Assembly: GCA_026417195.1 (NCBI GenBank)
Contig: JAOADS010000098.1
Location: forward strand, 1-8,176
DNA: 8,176 nt
Source: Ignavibacteria bacterium
Lineage (GTDB): Bacteria > Bacteroidota > Ignavibacteria > Tepidaquicellales > OLB5
Direction: 5' to 3'
Every line of letters starts with the position of its first letter. The stretch's first letter is position 1. The position numbers were made by a program, and so were the translations under genes. Below, in pieces: positions 1 to 7,410 of this stretch. The notes below the pieces were generated by a model. The model worked only from the letters and a program-made list of their open reading frames with translations. It searched no databases and was not told the DNA's origin.

Positions 1-494
1 GCCTCAGACTCCATGATTATAACTGCGGACTGAAAGCATATACAAAAGACACAGCAAAAAACATACGGATTTACGGGGAAATGCACAGATACATACCAGC
101 TATTGCCCATCTTTCTGGCTTCAGGGTAACTGAAATACCAGTCAATCACCATGAGAGAAAATACGGAAAAACTAAATATGGAATATCGAGATTCTTTAAC
201 GGATTTTTTGATCTCGTAACACTTATCTTTACCACAAGATACATTAAAAGACCTCTCCATCTTTTCGGTTTGATGGGAATTCTGAACTTTATTTGTGGAA
301 CCGGCATACTGATTTATCTCACAGTATTGAAATTCTTTGAGTCAACACCTATAAGCGGAAGACCCTTGTTCTTTGTAGGTATATTACTTGCAATTGTTGG
401 TATTCAGTTCTTTTCTATAGGTCTCATAGGAGAAATGATCACTAAGACATCTCAGGACACAACAGATAATGTAATTATAGATAAAACCTTATAG
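1..494 (+). CDS. Polyprenyl-phosphate glycosyltransferase, GT2 DPM1/GtrB-like, C-terminal part (5' partial)
   Basis: The reading frame is open from the left edge (first full codon at 3) to TAG at 492-494, giving 163 residues; the methionine at 81 is internal. Family members transfer a sugar from a nucleotide sugar to a polyprenyl phosphate at the inner membrane, for cell-surface glycans or lipid modification. The visible part begins in the end of the catalytic domain with DYNCGLKAY (fragment residues 5-13), followed by GEMHRYIPA and HHERKYGKTKYG (49-60). These are typical of DPM1-like GT2 enzymes and lead into two hydrophobic helices (about 83-110 and 120-145), the GtrB/ArnC-like membrane anchor. 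About half of a usual ~310-residue protein is missing, including the nucleotide-binding DxD region, so the sugar cannot be named. lpxA follows after 15 nt, which suggests co-transcription and an envelope role. Confidence 0.88.
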   Translation, partial: LRLHDYNCGLKAYTKDTAKNIRIYGEMHRYIPAIAHLSGFRVTEIPVNHHERKYGKTKYGISRFFNGFFDLVTLIFTTRYIKRPLHLFGLMGILNFICGTGILIYLTVLKFFESTPISGRPLFFVGILLAIVGIQFFSIGLIGEMITKTSQDTTDNVIIDKTL

Positions 495-509
495 CAATTT
501 ACATCTCAG

Positions 510-1307
510 ATGGGTCTTATCAGTGACAAGGCAATCATATCAGAAAAAGCATCAATCGGAAACAATGTTTCTATAGGACATTATTCAGTTATAAATGATA
601 ATGTAAAGATTGAAGATAACGTTGAAATACACACATCAGCTATCATACACTCAGGTACTACTTTATCAAAAGGTGTACGGGTTTTCCATTCAGCAGTTAT
701 CGGCTCCGAACCTCAGGATCTGAAATTTCAGGGTGAAGATACAGTAACTGTAATAGGAGAAAACACTGTCATCAGGGAATTCTGTACAATAACCAGAGGA
801 ACCAAGGCAAGCGGGAAAACAGTAGTAGGAAGAAACAGTTACCTTATGTCATATGTACATATACCTCACGATTCTGTTATTGGTAATAATGTTATAATAG
901 CCAACTCGGTAAACATGGGCGGGCACGTAGAAATAGGTGACTGGGCAATAATAGGGGGTCTGGCAGGTATCCATCAGTTTGTAAAAATAGGTGAACATAG
1001 TTTCATAGCTTTCAGTTCGCGCGTTACTCAGGACGTCCCGCCATATGTACTTGCGGGTGGAAAGGATTTTGGTTACATGGGTTTAAACATAGTTGGTCTG
1101 AAAAGAAGAGGCTTTGATGACAAGAAAATAAAATCTATTTCCAGAGCATACGATATAATATACGGAGATAAATATAATGTAAGAGACGCTTTAAAGTTCA
1201 TAAAAGAAAATATGGATGCAACTCAGGAAATCTCTAAAATAATAGAATTCATTGAAAAAAGTGAAAGAGGGATAATCAGAAAAAAAAGGAATGATAACTC
1301 ATTGTAA
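510..1307 (+). CDS. lpxA: Acyl-ACP--UDP-N-acetylglucosamine O-acyltransferase LpxA
   Basis: This cytosolic enzyme catalyses the first step of lipid A synthesis, moving a 3-hydroxyacyl chain from ACP to the 3-position of UDP-GlcNAc. The 265 residues match the usual length (E. coli 262). Residues 1-185 are hexapeptide repeats of a left-handed beta helix; the rest is the helical C-terminal domain starting near GLNIVGLKRRGF (191-202). By eye-alignment to E. coli LpxA, H120 corresponds to catalytic H125, with D70 (QDLKF), H139 (GGHV) and Q156 (GIHQF) matching D74, H144 and Q161. QDVPPYV is at 174-180. Odd point: F168 falls where E. coli has G173, the acyl-chain ruler. The start at 510 fits the family N-terminus, and there is no Shine-Dalgarno. 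The 3' end contains a run of eight A (1280-1287) and overlaps the next gene by 17 nt. The upstream neighbour is a glycosyltransferase, not lpxC/fabZ as in many relatives. Confidence 0.96.
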   Translation: MGLISDKAIISEKASIGNNVSIGHYSVINDNVKIEDNVEIHTSAIIHSGTTLSKGVRVFHSAVIGSEPQDLKFQGEDTVTVIGENTVIREFCTITRGTKASGKTVVGRNSYLMSYVHIPHDSVIGNNVIIANSVNMGGHVEIGDWAIIGGLAGIHQFVKIGEHSFIAFSSRVTQDVPPYVLAGGKDFGYMGLNIVGLKRRGFDDKKIKSISRAYDIIYGDKYNVRDALKFIKENMDATQEISKIIEFIEKSERGIIRKKRNDNSL

Positions 1308-2100
1308 AAGATGGGAATATATAGAATCCGGCGAAAATGACGGCAGGTTCAATATGGACTTTGACCTGATGCTTGCTGAAAAGTGCAGAAACCTTGACAC
1401 TGCATTTCTTAGACTTTACACTTGGAAGCCGTATGCAATTTCTCTGGGATATAATCAGAACAAAATTCTCAACGAAATCGAACTCGATATTCCCAAATGC
1501 AGGGCAGAAAAAATAGATATAGTCAGAAGACCAACTGGAGGCAGAGCTGTTCTGCATGCAGAGGAACTTACATATTCAGTTGTACTGAAATCCAGACTAC
1601 CTGTCTCTGAAATAAACAGACATATATCAGAAGCAATTATTTACGGTCTTAAAAAATTCAGTCCCGGACTGCGAGAGGTCTCCTTGACAAAAGATAAACC
1701 CGATTTGCTCGGACTTATCAGGAAAGGTAACTATAAACTTTGCTTCAGTACCCAGGTAAAAAACGAAATCAACTGGCAGGGTAAAAAACTGGTTGGTTCA
1801 GCACAGAGAAGTTTCGGAGATGTAATCCTTCAGCACGGTTCTATTCTTACGGGAACATATCATAAAAATATAGTTGAATACCTGAATCTTCAGGGAGAGG
1901 AAAGAATCAGACTGAGAAACGAACTGGACAGTAAAACGGTTTCTATAAGTGAAATTACAGGCGAAAAAGTAAATCACACTCATCTTGCAGAATGTATCCT
2001 TGAAGGTTTTCAGAATTACCTTCAGATATCATTTTCGAAAATAAACAGACTTAACACTCATTTCACTATACCTGACAGATTAGAAAGTAGTCTCAATTAA
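1291..2100 (+). CDS. LipM-type octanoyltransferase / lipoate-protein ligase family protein
   Basis: A 269-residue member of the biotin/lipoate A/B ligase fold. LipM enzymes move octanoyl from ACP onto a lipoyl domain (usually GcvH) in the cytosol, the first step of lipoate assembly; LplA relatives instead activate free lipoate with ATP. Visible motifs are DGRFNMDFD (17-25), RRPTGGRAVLHAEELTYS (79-96), CF at 151-152 followed by NEI (158-160), GKKLVGSAQ (164-172) and LQHGSIL (180-186). C151 sits where LipM carries its catalytic cysteine, and K166 in the GKKLVGSAQ segment is the partner lysine. This favours acyl transfer over ATP-dependent ligation, but the two subfamilies are close, so I give no symbol. 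There is no LplA-type C-terminal accessory domain. The start at 1291 gives the family N-terminus and overlaps lpxA by 17 nt. AGGA directly abuts the ATG, too close for a normal Shine-Dalgarno. Confidence 0.85.
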   Translation: MITHCKRWEYIESGENDGRFNMDFDLMLAEKCRNLDTAFLRLYTWKPYAISLGYNQNKILNEIELDIPKCRAEKIDIVRRPTGGRAVLHAEELTYSVVLKSRLPVSEINRHISEAIIYGLKKFSPGLREVSLTKDKPDLLGLIRKGNYKLCFSTQVKNEINWQGKKLVGSAQRSFGDVILQHGSILTGTYHKNIVEYLNLQGEERIRLRNELDSKTVSISEITGEKVNHTHLAECILEGFQNYLQISFSKINRLNTHFTIPDRLESSLN

Positions 2101-2942
2101 TGAAAAAAGCTGCTAATAAAACAAATACATCTAGACCTGCAGAAAGAAAAAAAATAACAACTAAGACTCTCACAACAATGAAAGAACGTGGTGAGAAAAT
2201 AGCAGCCCTCACCGCATATGACTTCCTCTTCGCTAAATATCTTGAAGAGTCCGGAATTGATGTAATTCTTGTAGGAGATTCACTCGGAAACGTGGTTCAG
2301 GGAAATCCTACTACACTAAGCGTTACTTTAGATGAAATGATCTATCATGCAAAGCTAGTAAAAAAATCAATTAAAACAGCTCTCATGGTTGTTGATCTGC
2401 CATTTATGTCATATCATGTTGATCTAAAGGAAGCTGTAAGAAACTGCGGAAGGGTAATGAAGGAAACTGGATGTGATGCCGTGAAACTGGAAGGCGGCGA
2501 GAGAATTGCAGAAGTAGTTCAGCATCTCGTTAAGATAGGTATTCCTGTTATGGGACACCTTGGACTTACTCCTCAGTCAATAAATATATTCGGAACATAC
2601 GTTACAAGAGGAACAGAGCCCGAAGAAGCTAACCGCATACGAAAAGATGCTGCAATACTTGAACAAGCCGGATGCTTTGCAGTTGTTCTGGAAAAAATAC
2701 CTGCCAGGCTTGCAAAGAAAATCACTTCATCACTGAAAATTCCTACAATCGGAATAGGAGCAGGGATTCACTGTGACGGACAGATCCTGGTTACCCATGA
2801 TATGCTGGGAATGACTGAACTGTTCCGCCCCCGATTTGTGAGGAGATATCTTGACATCGCATCACTGGCTAAGGAAGCTTTCACCAAATATATCCGTGAT
2901 GTTAAAGAACAGAAATTTCCGAATAAGAATGAAAGTTACTGA
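2100..2942 (+). CDS. panB: 3-methyl-2-oxobutanoate hydroxymethyltransferase (ketopantoate hydroxymethyltransferase)
   Basis: PanB adds a hydroxymethyl group from 5,10-methylenetetrahydrofolate to 2-oxoisovalerate to make ketopantoate, the first committed step of pantothenate and CoA synthesis, in the cytosol. The 280 residues form one TIM barrel. LTAYD (37-41) and VGDSLG (58-63) open the barrel. D60 and D99 (VVDLPF) correspond to the Mg2+ ligands D45 and D84 of E. coli, E131 (KLEGG) to E114, and E198 (VVLEKIP) to catalytic E181; GIGAG is at 218-222. The segment FGTYVTRG (164-171) replaces the GGYxVQG-type sequence of proteobacteria and resembles Bacteroidota enzymes as I remember them. A basic, Thr/Asn-rich tail of about 17 residues precedes the usual start of similarity. 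The ATG at 2100 shares its A with the upstream TAA, so translational coupling is likely. No other pan gene is in the window. Confidence 0.96.
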   Translation: MKKAANKTNTSRPAERKKITTKTLTTMKERGEKIAALTAYDFLFAKYLEESGIDVILVGDSLGNVVQGNPTTLSVTLDEMIYHAKLVKKSIKTALMVVDLPFMSYHVDLKEAVRNCGRVMKETGCDAVKLEGGERIAEVVQHLVKIGIPVMGHLGLTPQSINIFGTYVTRGTEPEEANRIRKDAAILEQAGCFAVVLEKIPARLAKKITSSLKIPTIGIGAGIHCDGQILVTHDMLGMTELFRPRFVRRYLDIASLAKEAFTKYIRDVKEQKFPNKNESY

Positions 2943-2958
2943 TTAATTTCCCCTCCTG

Positions 2959-3771
2959 ATGACTTCAACTTTAAACATTCTCTTCATAGGAGACATAATA
3001 GGTGAACCCGGACTTAAATATATTGAAGATAATCTTAAAAAGATCCGTGAAGCTTACAATATACACTTTGCAATTGCAAACTCAGAAAATCTTTCCGGCG
3101 GTAAAGGATTCCTTGATAAAGACGTTAAACGTGCATTTGAAGCCGGAATAAACTGTCTCACTGGAGGTAATCACACATTCAGCAAGCTTCAGTCTATGGA
3201 ATTACTTAAAGAGGAAGCACGACTGCTCCGTCCGGCTAATTATCACGACGATGTTTATGGAAGAGGTTATCAGCTTTATCCGGTAACAATAGACGGCGGA
3301 ATTTTCAACGTTGCGGTAGTAAATCTTATGGGTAGAGTTTATCTTTCAACCCTGAACTGCCCTTTCAGAACAGCTAAGAAAATTATTGACAAAATATCCA
3401 AAACCACAAATCTCATAATCGTTGATTTCCATGGTGAGGCAACTGCAGAGAAACAGGCTTTCGCCTGGTTCATTGACGGAAAAGCAAGTGCTGTTATAGG
3501 GACACATACACACGTTCAGACAGCAGACGAAAGAGTTCTGCCAAACGGAACAGCTTATATTACCGATGTAGGAATGACAGGTGGTTTTGACGGAGTAATA
3601 GGAGGAAATAAAGAAGCATCAATTGCCCGCTTCTGGTATCAGACACCTCATAAAACTGATGTTGCAACAGAGGATGTAAAAATAAATGCTGTTGTCATAA
3701 ATATTGATTTACAAACCGGTAAATCACTGAAAATAAAAAGAATCTTTGAACCTCCGTGGAAATCTGAATAA
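2959..3771 (+). CDS. YmdB/TIGR00282-family metallophosphoesterase
   Basis: A 270-residue calcineurin-like phosphoesterase, close to the ~264 residues of Bacillus YmdB. Characterised members hydrolyse 2',3'-cyclic nucleotides with a di-metal centre; the physiological role here is unknown. Metal-ligand candidates are all present: D12 (GDIIGEPG), E43 and N44 (NSENLSGGKG), N71 and H72 (GGNH), H158 (DFHGE), and H183 and H185 (GTHTHVQTAD). The C-terminal GMTGGFDGVIG (205-215) is the family motif in variant form; I remember GMTGPYDSVIG as more usual, and NHTW where this protein has NHTF. These changes are outside the metal ligands, so the enzyme should be active. The start at 2959 gives the expected short lead into the first beta strand (LNILFIGD). 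The gap from panB is 16 nt with a CCTCCT run rather than a Shine-Dalgarno. It is the last gene of the tight cluster. Confidence 0.9.
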   Translation: MTSTLNILFIGDIIGEPGLKYIEDNLKKIREAYNIHFAIANSENLSGGKGFLDKDVKRAFEAGINCLTGGNHTFSKLQSMELLKEEARLLRPANYHDDVYGRGYQLYPVTIDGGIFNVAVVNLMGRVYLSTLNCPFRTAKKIIDKISKTTNLIIVDFHGEATAEKQAFAWFIDGKASAVIGTHTHVQTADERVLPNGTAYITDVGMTGGFDGVIGGNKEASIARFWYQTPHKTDVATEDVKINAVVINIDLQTGKSLKIKRIFEPPWKSE

Positions 3772-3950
3772 GGAATTTCATACAGTATAAATCATAAAAC
3801 AGGCAGACAAGTATTTACCTGATTTTCCGTATCAACCCTCTGATAATTATGACTGAATTATCCGTTGTATTTATAACAAGCTTAATTTATTTTAAATCTG
3901 GAACATTTATAGGAAAATTTTGCTTAAATTTTTAAATCAGTATTTCATCT
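3772..3950. other. Intergenic region between the ymdB-like gene and the large coiled-coil gene
   Basis: This 179-nt A+T-rich stretch has no plausible ORF. It breaks the tight spacing of the upstream cluster, so the next gene probably has its own promoter. Near 3796-3826 an AAAACAGG arm faces CCTG-A-TTTT across a 14-nt loop. That is a weak, bulged stem of about eight pairs ending in four T, at best a poor terminator. The last 40 nt are very A+T-rich and contain the promoter-like elements described separately. Confidence 0.6.
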
Positions 3951-3959
3951 TTGTATAAT
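3919..3959 (+). promoter_or_regulatory. Promoter-like elements at the start of the large coiled-coil gene
   Basis: TTTG at 3919-3922 and CATCTTTG at 3946-3953, with a 23-nt spacer, resemble the Bacteroidota sigma factor pattern (TTTG, about 19-23 nt, TAnnTTTG) with one mismatch in the second box. An exact TATAAT lies at 3954-3959, but no -35 box stands at sigma-70 spacing from it: the nearest TTGCTT (3920-3925) is 28 nt away. Either reading would place the transcript start around 3958-3966, inside the first codons of the gene as called. These motifs are short and common in A+T-rich DNA, so the call is tentative. Confidence 0.3.
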
Positions 3960-6900
3960 ACAGAGCTGTTATATCAGAATTTTATAACACGAATCCAGCA
4001 AGCCGGGAAAAAAGATATCATAATTAAGCTGGCCGGCAGGTTAGCTGTTCTTATTTCAACTTTACTTTCAGCTGTTCTGATAATGGTTTTTCTTGAAGCC
4101 TTGTTTTCTTTTGAAAGCGGGATCAGGAAAGTTATGTTATACGGATTGATTATTTCCGGCTTCGTCTTATTTCTTATTGTCATTATTCATTCATATATAT
4201 CATTATCCGGAATCTCAAATAAATCTGTTACAAGGAAATATGCTTCTCAGATAGGAAACCGTTACACTAACATAAAAGACAAACTGGTAAACGCAATTGA
4301 AATTTACTCATCTCAGGGTAAAATATTTTCAGCAGAACTTATTTCAGAAGCACTTAAGAAACTTGACGAGGAAACAAAAGGAATTAACTTCAGTGAAATT
4401 GTTACTTTCAGGAATATAAGAACAGAACTGCTTCTGATCAGTTTCTGTGTTACATTATCAGGTTTCTTATTCACTGCATTTCCTTCCGTTTTCAGAGATT
4501 CATTATTTAGAATTATAAACTATAACTACTCATTTATAGATAACACCATCGGAGCTTCATTTGAAGTAAGTCCGGGAAATAAGGAAGTTCCTAAAAGTGA
4601 ACCTGTCGAACTGTCAGTAAGACTTTCATTCAATGAGCCATCTTACTCAGCAGATGAAGTAACACTTCACCTGAAAGAAGTGAGCGCCGAGGAACTGGAA
4701 CTGAAAAAATCAGAAATTAAACTCATACCATCTGATTTAAACTATTTCACATACAAAATACCGTCTGTGAACACAAAAATGGTTTACTGGTTTGAATACC
4801 GGGGGATCAGAAGTCATTCTTATACGATCTCTGTATTGCAGAGACCAGTTATAAAGTCACTTAAAGTTACAGTCTTTCCCCCTGCATATACCAGACTACC
4901 TTCACGAACTATAGAAGGAAATGATATAACAACAATAAAGGGAAGTGTAATCTATTTAGAAGCAGAAGCCTCCGGAGATCTCAAATCTGCATTCATTGAA
5001 TTTACTTCAGGAAACAGAATAAATACAGAAACAGAAGGCAATATTCTTAAAGCTTCATTCACAGCTTTAGCAAATACTGAGTTTTCGCTGCATCTGATCA
5101 ATCAGGCTGGTCTGGCAAACCTTAGTCCGGAAAAATACAATCTCAGGGTTTTTGCGGATGAATATCCCTCCATCTCAGTCACAGAGCCTGAAAGTTCTGA
5201 ACTGAACGTTCAGGGTGTAAAGGAACTTCTCTTACGTTCAAGGATATCAGATGATTTCGGATTCAGCAGAATGAGGCTTGCCTACAGAATTTCAAAATCA
5301 AAATACGGACAGACAGATAATCAGTTCAGATTTACAGACATATCGATTAAGAACACTGACGCTATTGCTCTTGAAGTTCCCTACATCTGGAACCTCAGCT
5401 CACTTAATCTAGGAACTGAAGATGAAGTTGAATATTACCTTGAAGTTTATGATAATGACTTGGTAAGCGGACCAAAGGTAAGCCGTTCTGAAATAAGAAA
5501 GCTAATATATCCTTCGCTTGAAGCTCTGATGAAAAAGACAGAGGAAACCAGAGACAATATTGAAAATCTTCTTGAGTCTGCTCTTCAGGACGCATCAGAC
5601 CTTAAAAAGGAACTTGATGAGATAAAAGATAAACTTGAAAGAAATCCTGAAGAACTCGGACTGAACGATCCATCAAAAAACCAGCAACTCCAGCAGAAAC
5701 TTGAAAATATTCAGAACAGTCTTTCCGTCACAAGAGAGAAACTTGATGAACTGATGAATGAGCTACAGCAGCAAAGCCAGATATCTAAGGAAACCCTTGA
5801 GAAATATCTTGAACTTCAGCAGCTATTCCAGAAAATAGATTCAAAGGAGCTAAGGGAAGCCCTCAGAAAACTTCAGGAAGCTATGAGGAATTTCAATAAA
5901 GATGAACTGAGGGAAGCCATGAAGAACTTTAAGTTTGATGAAGAAAACTTTAAAAAGTCGCTTGAGAAAACCATGGAGCTTTTGAACAAAATCCTTAATG
6001 AACAGAAATTCGGAGAACTTACTGAGAAGCTGAATGAATTAACAAAAAATCAGGATAAAATAAAACAAGAGCTTAAAGAATCTTCGGATACAGATAAAAT
6101 GAAAGAACTCTCGGATAAGCAAAGGAAGCTCAAGGAACAGATGTCAGAGTTCCAGAAACAGTTCAAGGAACTCACTGAAAATATGAAGAAATCTGGAGAC
6201 AGACAGCTTTCAAAAGACATGCAGAAAATGCTTGAAGAAATGATGAAGAAACAACTTGAACAGAAAATGCAGCAGGCTTCAGATGAACTACAAAGTTCAA
6301 ACAAGAGTAAATCTTCAAAATCCCAGGAACAGCTCTCTCAGGATATGAATGAACTCAACCAGCAGATGCAAAAGATGTTATCTGATCTTCTTGACAGAGA
6401 AAATTCAGCCATGCAACAGAAAATGGAAGAATTCCTTGAGAGAATGAAACAAATGTCAAAAAGACAGAAAGAACTTCAGGAAAAGTCAGAAAGGTTGGAT
6501 AAAAACAGCAAAGAAGATGAGTTCAGACAGAATAAAGCAGAACAGGAGGCTTTAAAAAACCAGCTTTCTAATTTCATTGAAGATTTTATGAGCCTTTCAC
6601 AGCAGATGGGACCTAATCCGATGATGAATAAAAATCTTGGTGATGCCTTCAATGAAATGCAGAACGCATCAGATAAACTTGGCAAGAAAGACTCTAAAGG
6701 AGCAAATAAATCACAGGGAAAAGCAAAGGAACATCTTGACAAGGCAATTGAAAGAATGGAACAGATGTGCCAGAGTGGTCAGTCCGGCAAAGGCAGTAAG
6801 CCTTCAATGAGCCTGCAGCAACTCCTTCAGAAACTTCAGGAAATGATACAGAGACAGCAGGGCTTAAACCAGCAGATGCAGGGAATGCCGAACGGAAATC

Positions 6901-7367
6901 AGGGGCAGTTCTCTCAGGAACAAATGGCTGAGATGCAGAGACTGTCGCTTGAACAGGAGCAGATAAGACGCGAACTCGGAAAAATGAACCAGGACGTTCA
7001 GAAAATGCAGGAAATGGAAGGCAAGAAGATGCTTGGTAATTTGGAGCAGATACAGAAAGATATGATGGAAGTAATAAAGGATCTTCAGGATAACTCCATT
7101 ACTCCTGAAACAAGGAAAAGGCAGGAAAAGATCTTGTCAAGACTGCTTGATTTCCAGCTCTCTGCAAGGGAAAAAGATTTTGAACAGCGCAGGGAATCAA
7201 GACCGGGTAAGAATTTTGTAAGGACCTCACCGGAGGAAATAGTTATATCCCGCCCTAACATCATTAACGGCGTAAACACAGATATACTCCAGTTAAACCG
7301 TGAGAACTACACTGATGATTATCAGAACATAATCATTAAGTATAAAAAGAAATTAAACACGAGGTGA
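3951..7367 (+). CDS. Large membrane-anchored coiled-coil protein, DUF4175-like
   Basis: 1138 residues. Three hydrophobic helices (about 31-52, 61-83, 159-181) are separated by a basic loop (84-158) that should be cytosolic, so everything after residue ~182 should be periplasmic. Residues ~200-515 look beta-rich and Ig-like (for example VFPPAYTRLPSR at 308-319 and RISDDFGFSRMRLAYR at 431-446). Residues ~520-1080 are a very long Q/K/E/M-rich coiled coil containing a short repeat (KELREAL at 632 and DELREAM at 651). The C-terminus has RQEKILSRLLDFQLSAREKDFEQRRES (27 residues, 1057-1083; key residues RQ, ILSRLL, RRES), which I recall as conserved in DUF4175-like proteins. Family members in Bacteroidota-type genomes can sit near MoxR/Bat genes; none is visible here. 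Function is unknown. The start is TTG at 3951: an in-frame TAA lies at 3933-3935, and the next ATG (4083) would cut TM1. No Shine-Dalgarno is seen. Only cysteines 166 and 940 are present. Confidence 0.85.
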   Translation: MYNTELLYQNFITRIQQAGKKDIIIKLAGRLAVLISTLLSAVLIMVFLEALFSFESGIRKVMLYGLIISGFVLFLIVIIHSYISLSGISNKSVTRKYASQIGNRYTNIKDKLVNAIEIYSSQGKIFSAELISEALKKLDEETKGINFSEIVTFRNIRTELLLISFCVTLSGFLFTAFPSVFRDSLFRIINYNYSFIDNTIGASFEVSPGNKEVPKSEPVELSVRLSFNEPSYSADEVTLHLKEVSAEELELKKSEIKLIPSDLNYFTYKIPSVNTKMVYWFEYRGIRSHSYTISVLQRPVIKSLKVTVFPPAYTRLPSRTIEGNDITTIKGSVIYLEAEASGDLKSAFIEFTSGNRINTETEGNILKASFTALANTEFSLHLINQAGLANLSPEKYNLRVFADEYPSISVTEPESSELNVQGVKELLLRSRISDDFGFSRMRLAYRISKSKYGQTDNQFRFTDISIKNTDAIALEVPYIWNLSSLNLGTEDEVEYYLEVYDNDLVSGPKVSRSEIRKLIYPSLEALMKKTEETRDNIENLLESALQDASDLKKELDEIKDKLERNPEELGLNDPSKNQQLQQKLENIQNSLSVTREKLDELMNELQQQSQISKETLEKYLELQQLFQKIDSKELREALRKLQEAMRNFNKDELREAMKNFKFDEENFKKSLEKTMELLNKILNEQKFGELTEKLNELTKNQDKIKQELKESSDTDKMKELSDKQRKLKEQMSEFQKQFKELTENMKKSGDRQLSKDMQKMLEEMMKKQLEQKMQQASDELQSSNKSKSSKSQEQLSQDMNELNQQMQKMLSDLLDRENSAMQQKMEEFLERMKQMSKRQKELQEKSERLDKNSKEDEFRQNKAEQEALKNQLSNFIEDFMSLSQQMGPNPMMNKNLGDAFNEMQNASDKLGKKDSKGANKSQGKAKEHLDKAIERMEQMCQSGQSGKGSKPSMSLQQLLQKLQEMIQRQQGLNQQMQGMPNGNQGQFSQEQMAEMQRLSLEQEQIRRELGKMNQDVQKMQEMEGKKMLGNLEQIQKDMMEVIKDLQDNSITPETRKRQEKILSRLLDFQLSAREKDFEQRRESRPGKNFVRTSPEEIVISRPNIINGVNTDILQLNRENYTDDYQNIIIKYKKKLNTR

Positions 7368-7410
7368 TGACTGGTTTAGGTAACCGCAGAGAGTACTGAG
7401 TTTTTTCTCC

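Noticed and set aside
1276..1557. Minus-strand reading frame opposite the lpxA/lipM-like junction
   Set aside because: The plus-strand genes here carry clear family motifs, and this frame has none.
1291..2100. Assignment as LplA (ATP-dependent lipoate ligase)
   Set aside because: The cysteine at 151 and missing accessory domain fit LipM better; the question is left open by giving no gene symbol.
3796..3826. Rho-independent terminator after the ymdB-like gene
   Set aside because: The stem is A/T-heavy and bulged with a 14-nt loop and only four terminal T; too weak to call as a feature.
6050..6742. Minus-strand Ser/Leu/Phe-rich reading frames opposite the coiled coil
   Set aside because: They are antisense shadows: the K/E/Q-rich codons of the real gene read as Phe, Ser and Leu on the other strand and avoid stops.
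5780..7000. Low-complexity coding artefact or broken gene in the Q/M/K/E-rich region
   Set aside because: The frame is uninterrupted, and conserved-looking segments lie both before and after it in the same frame.
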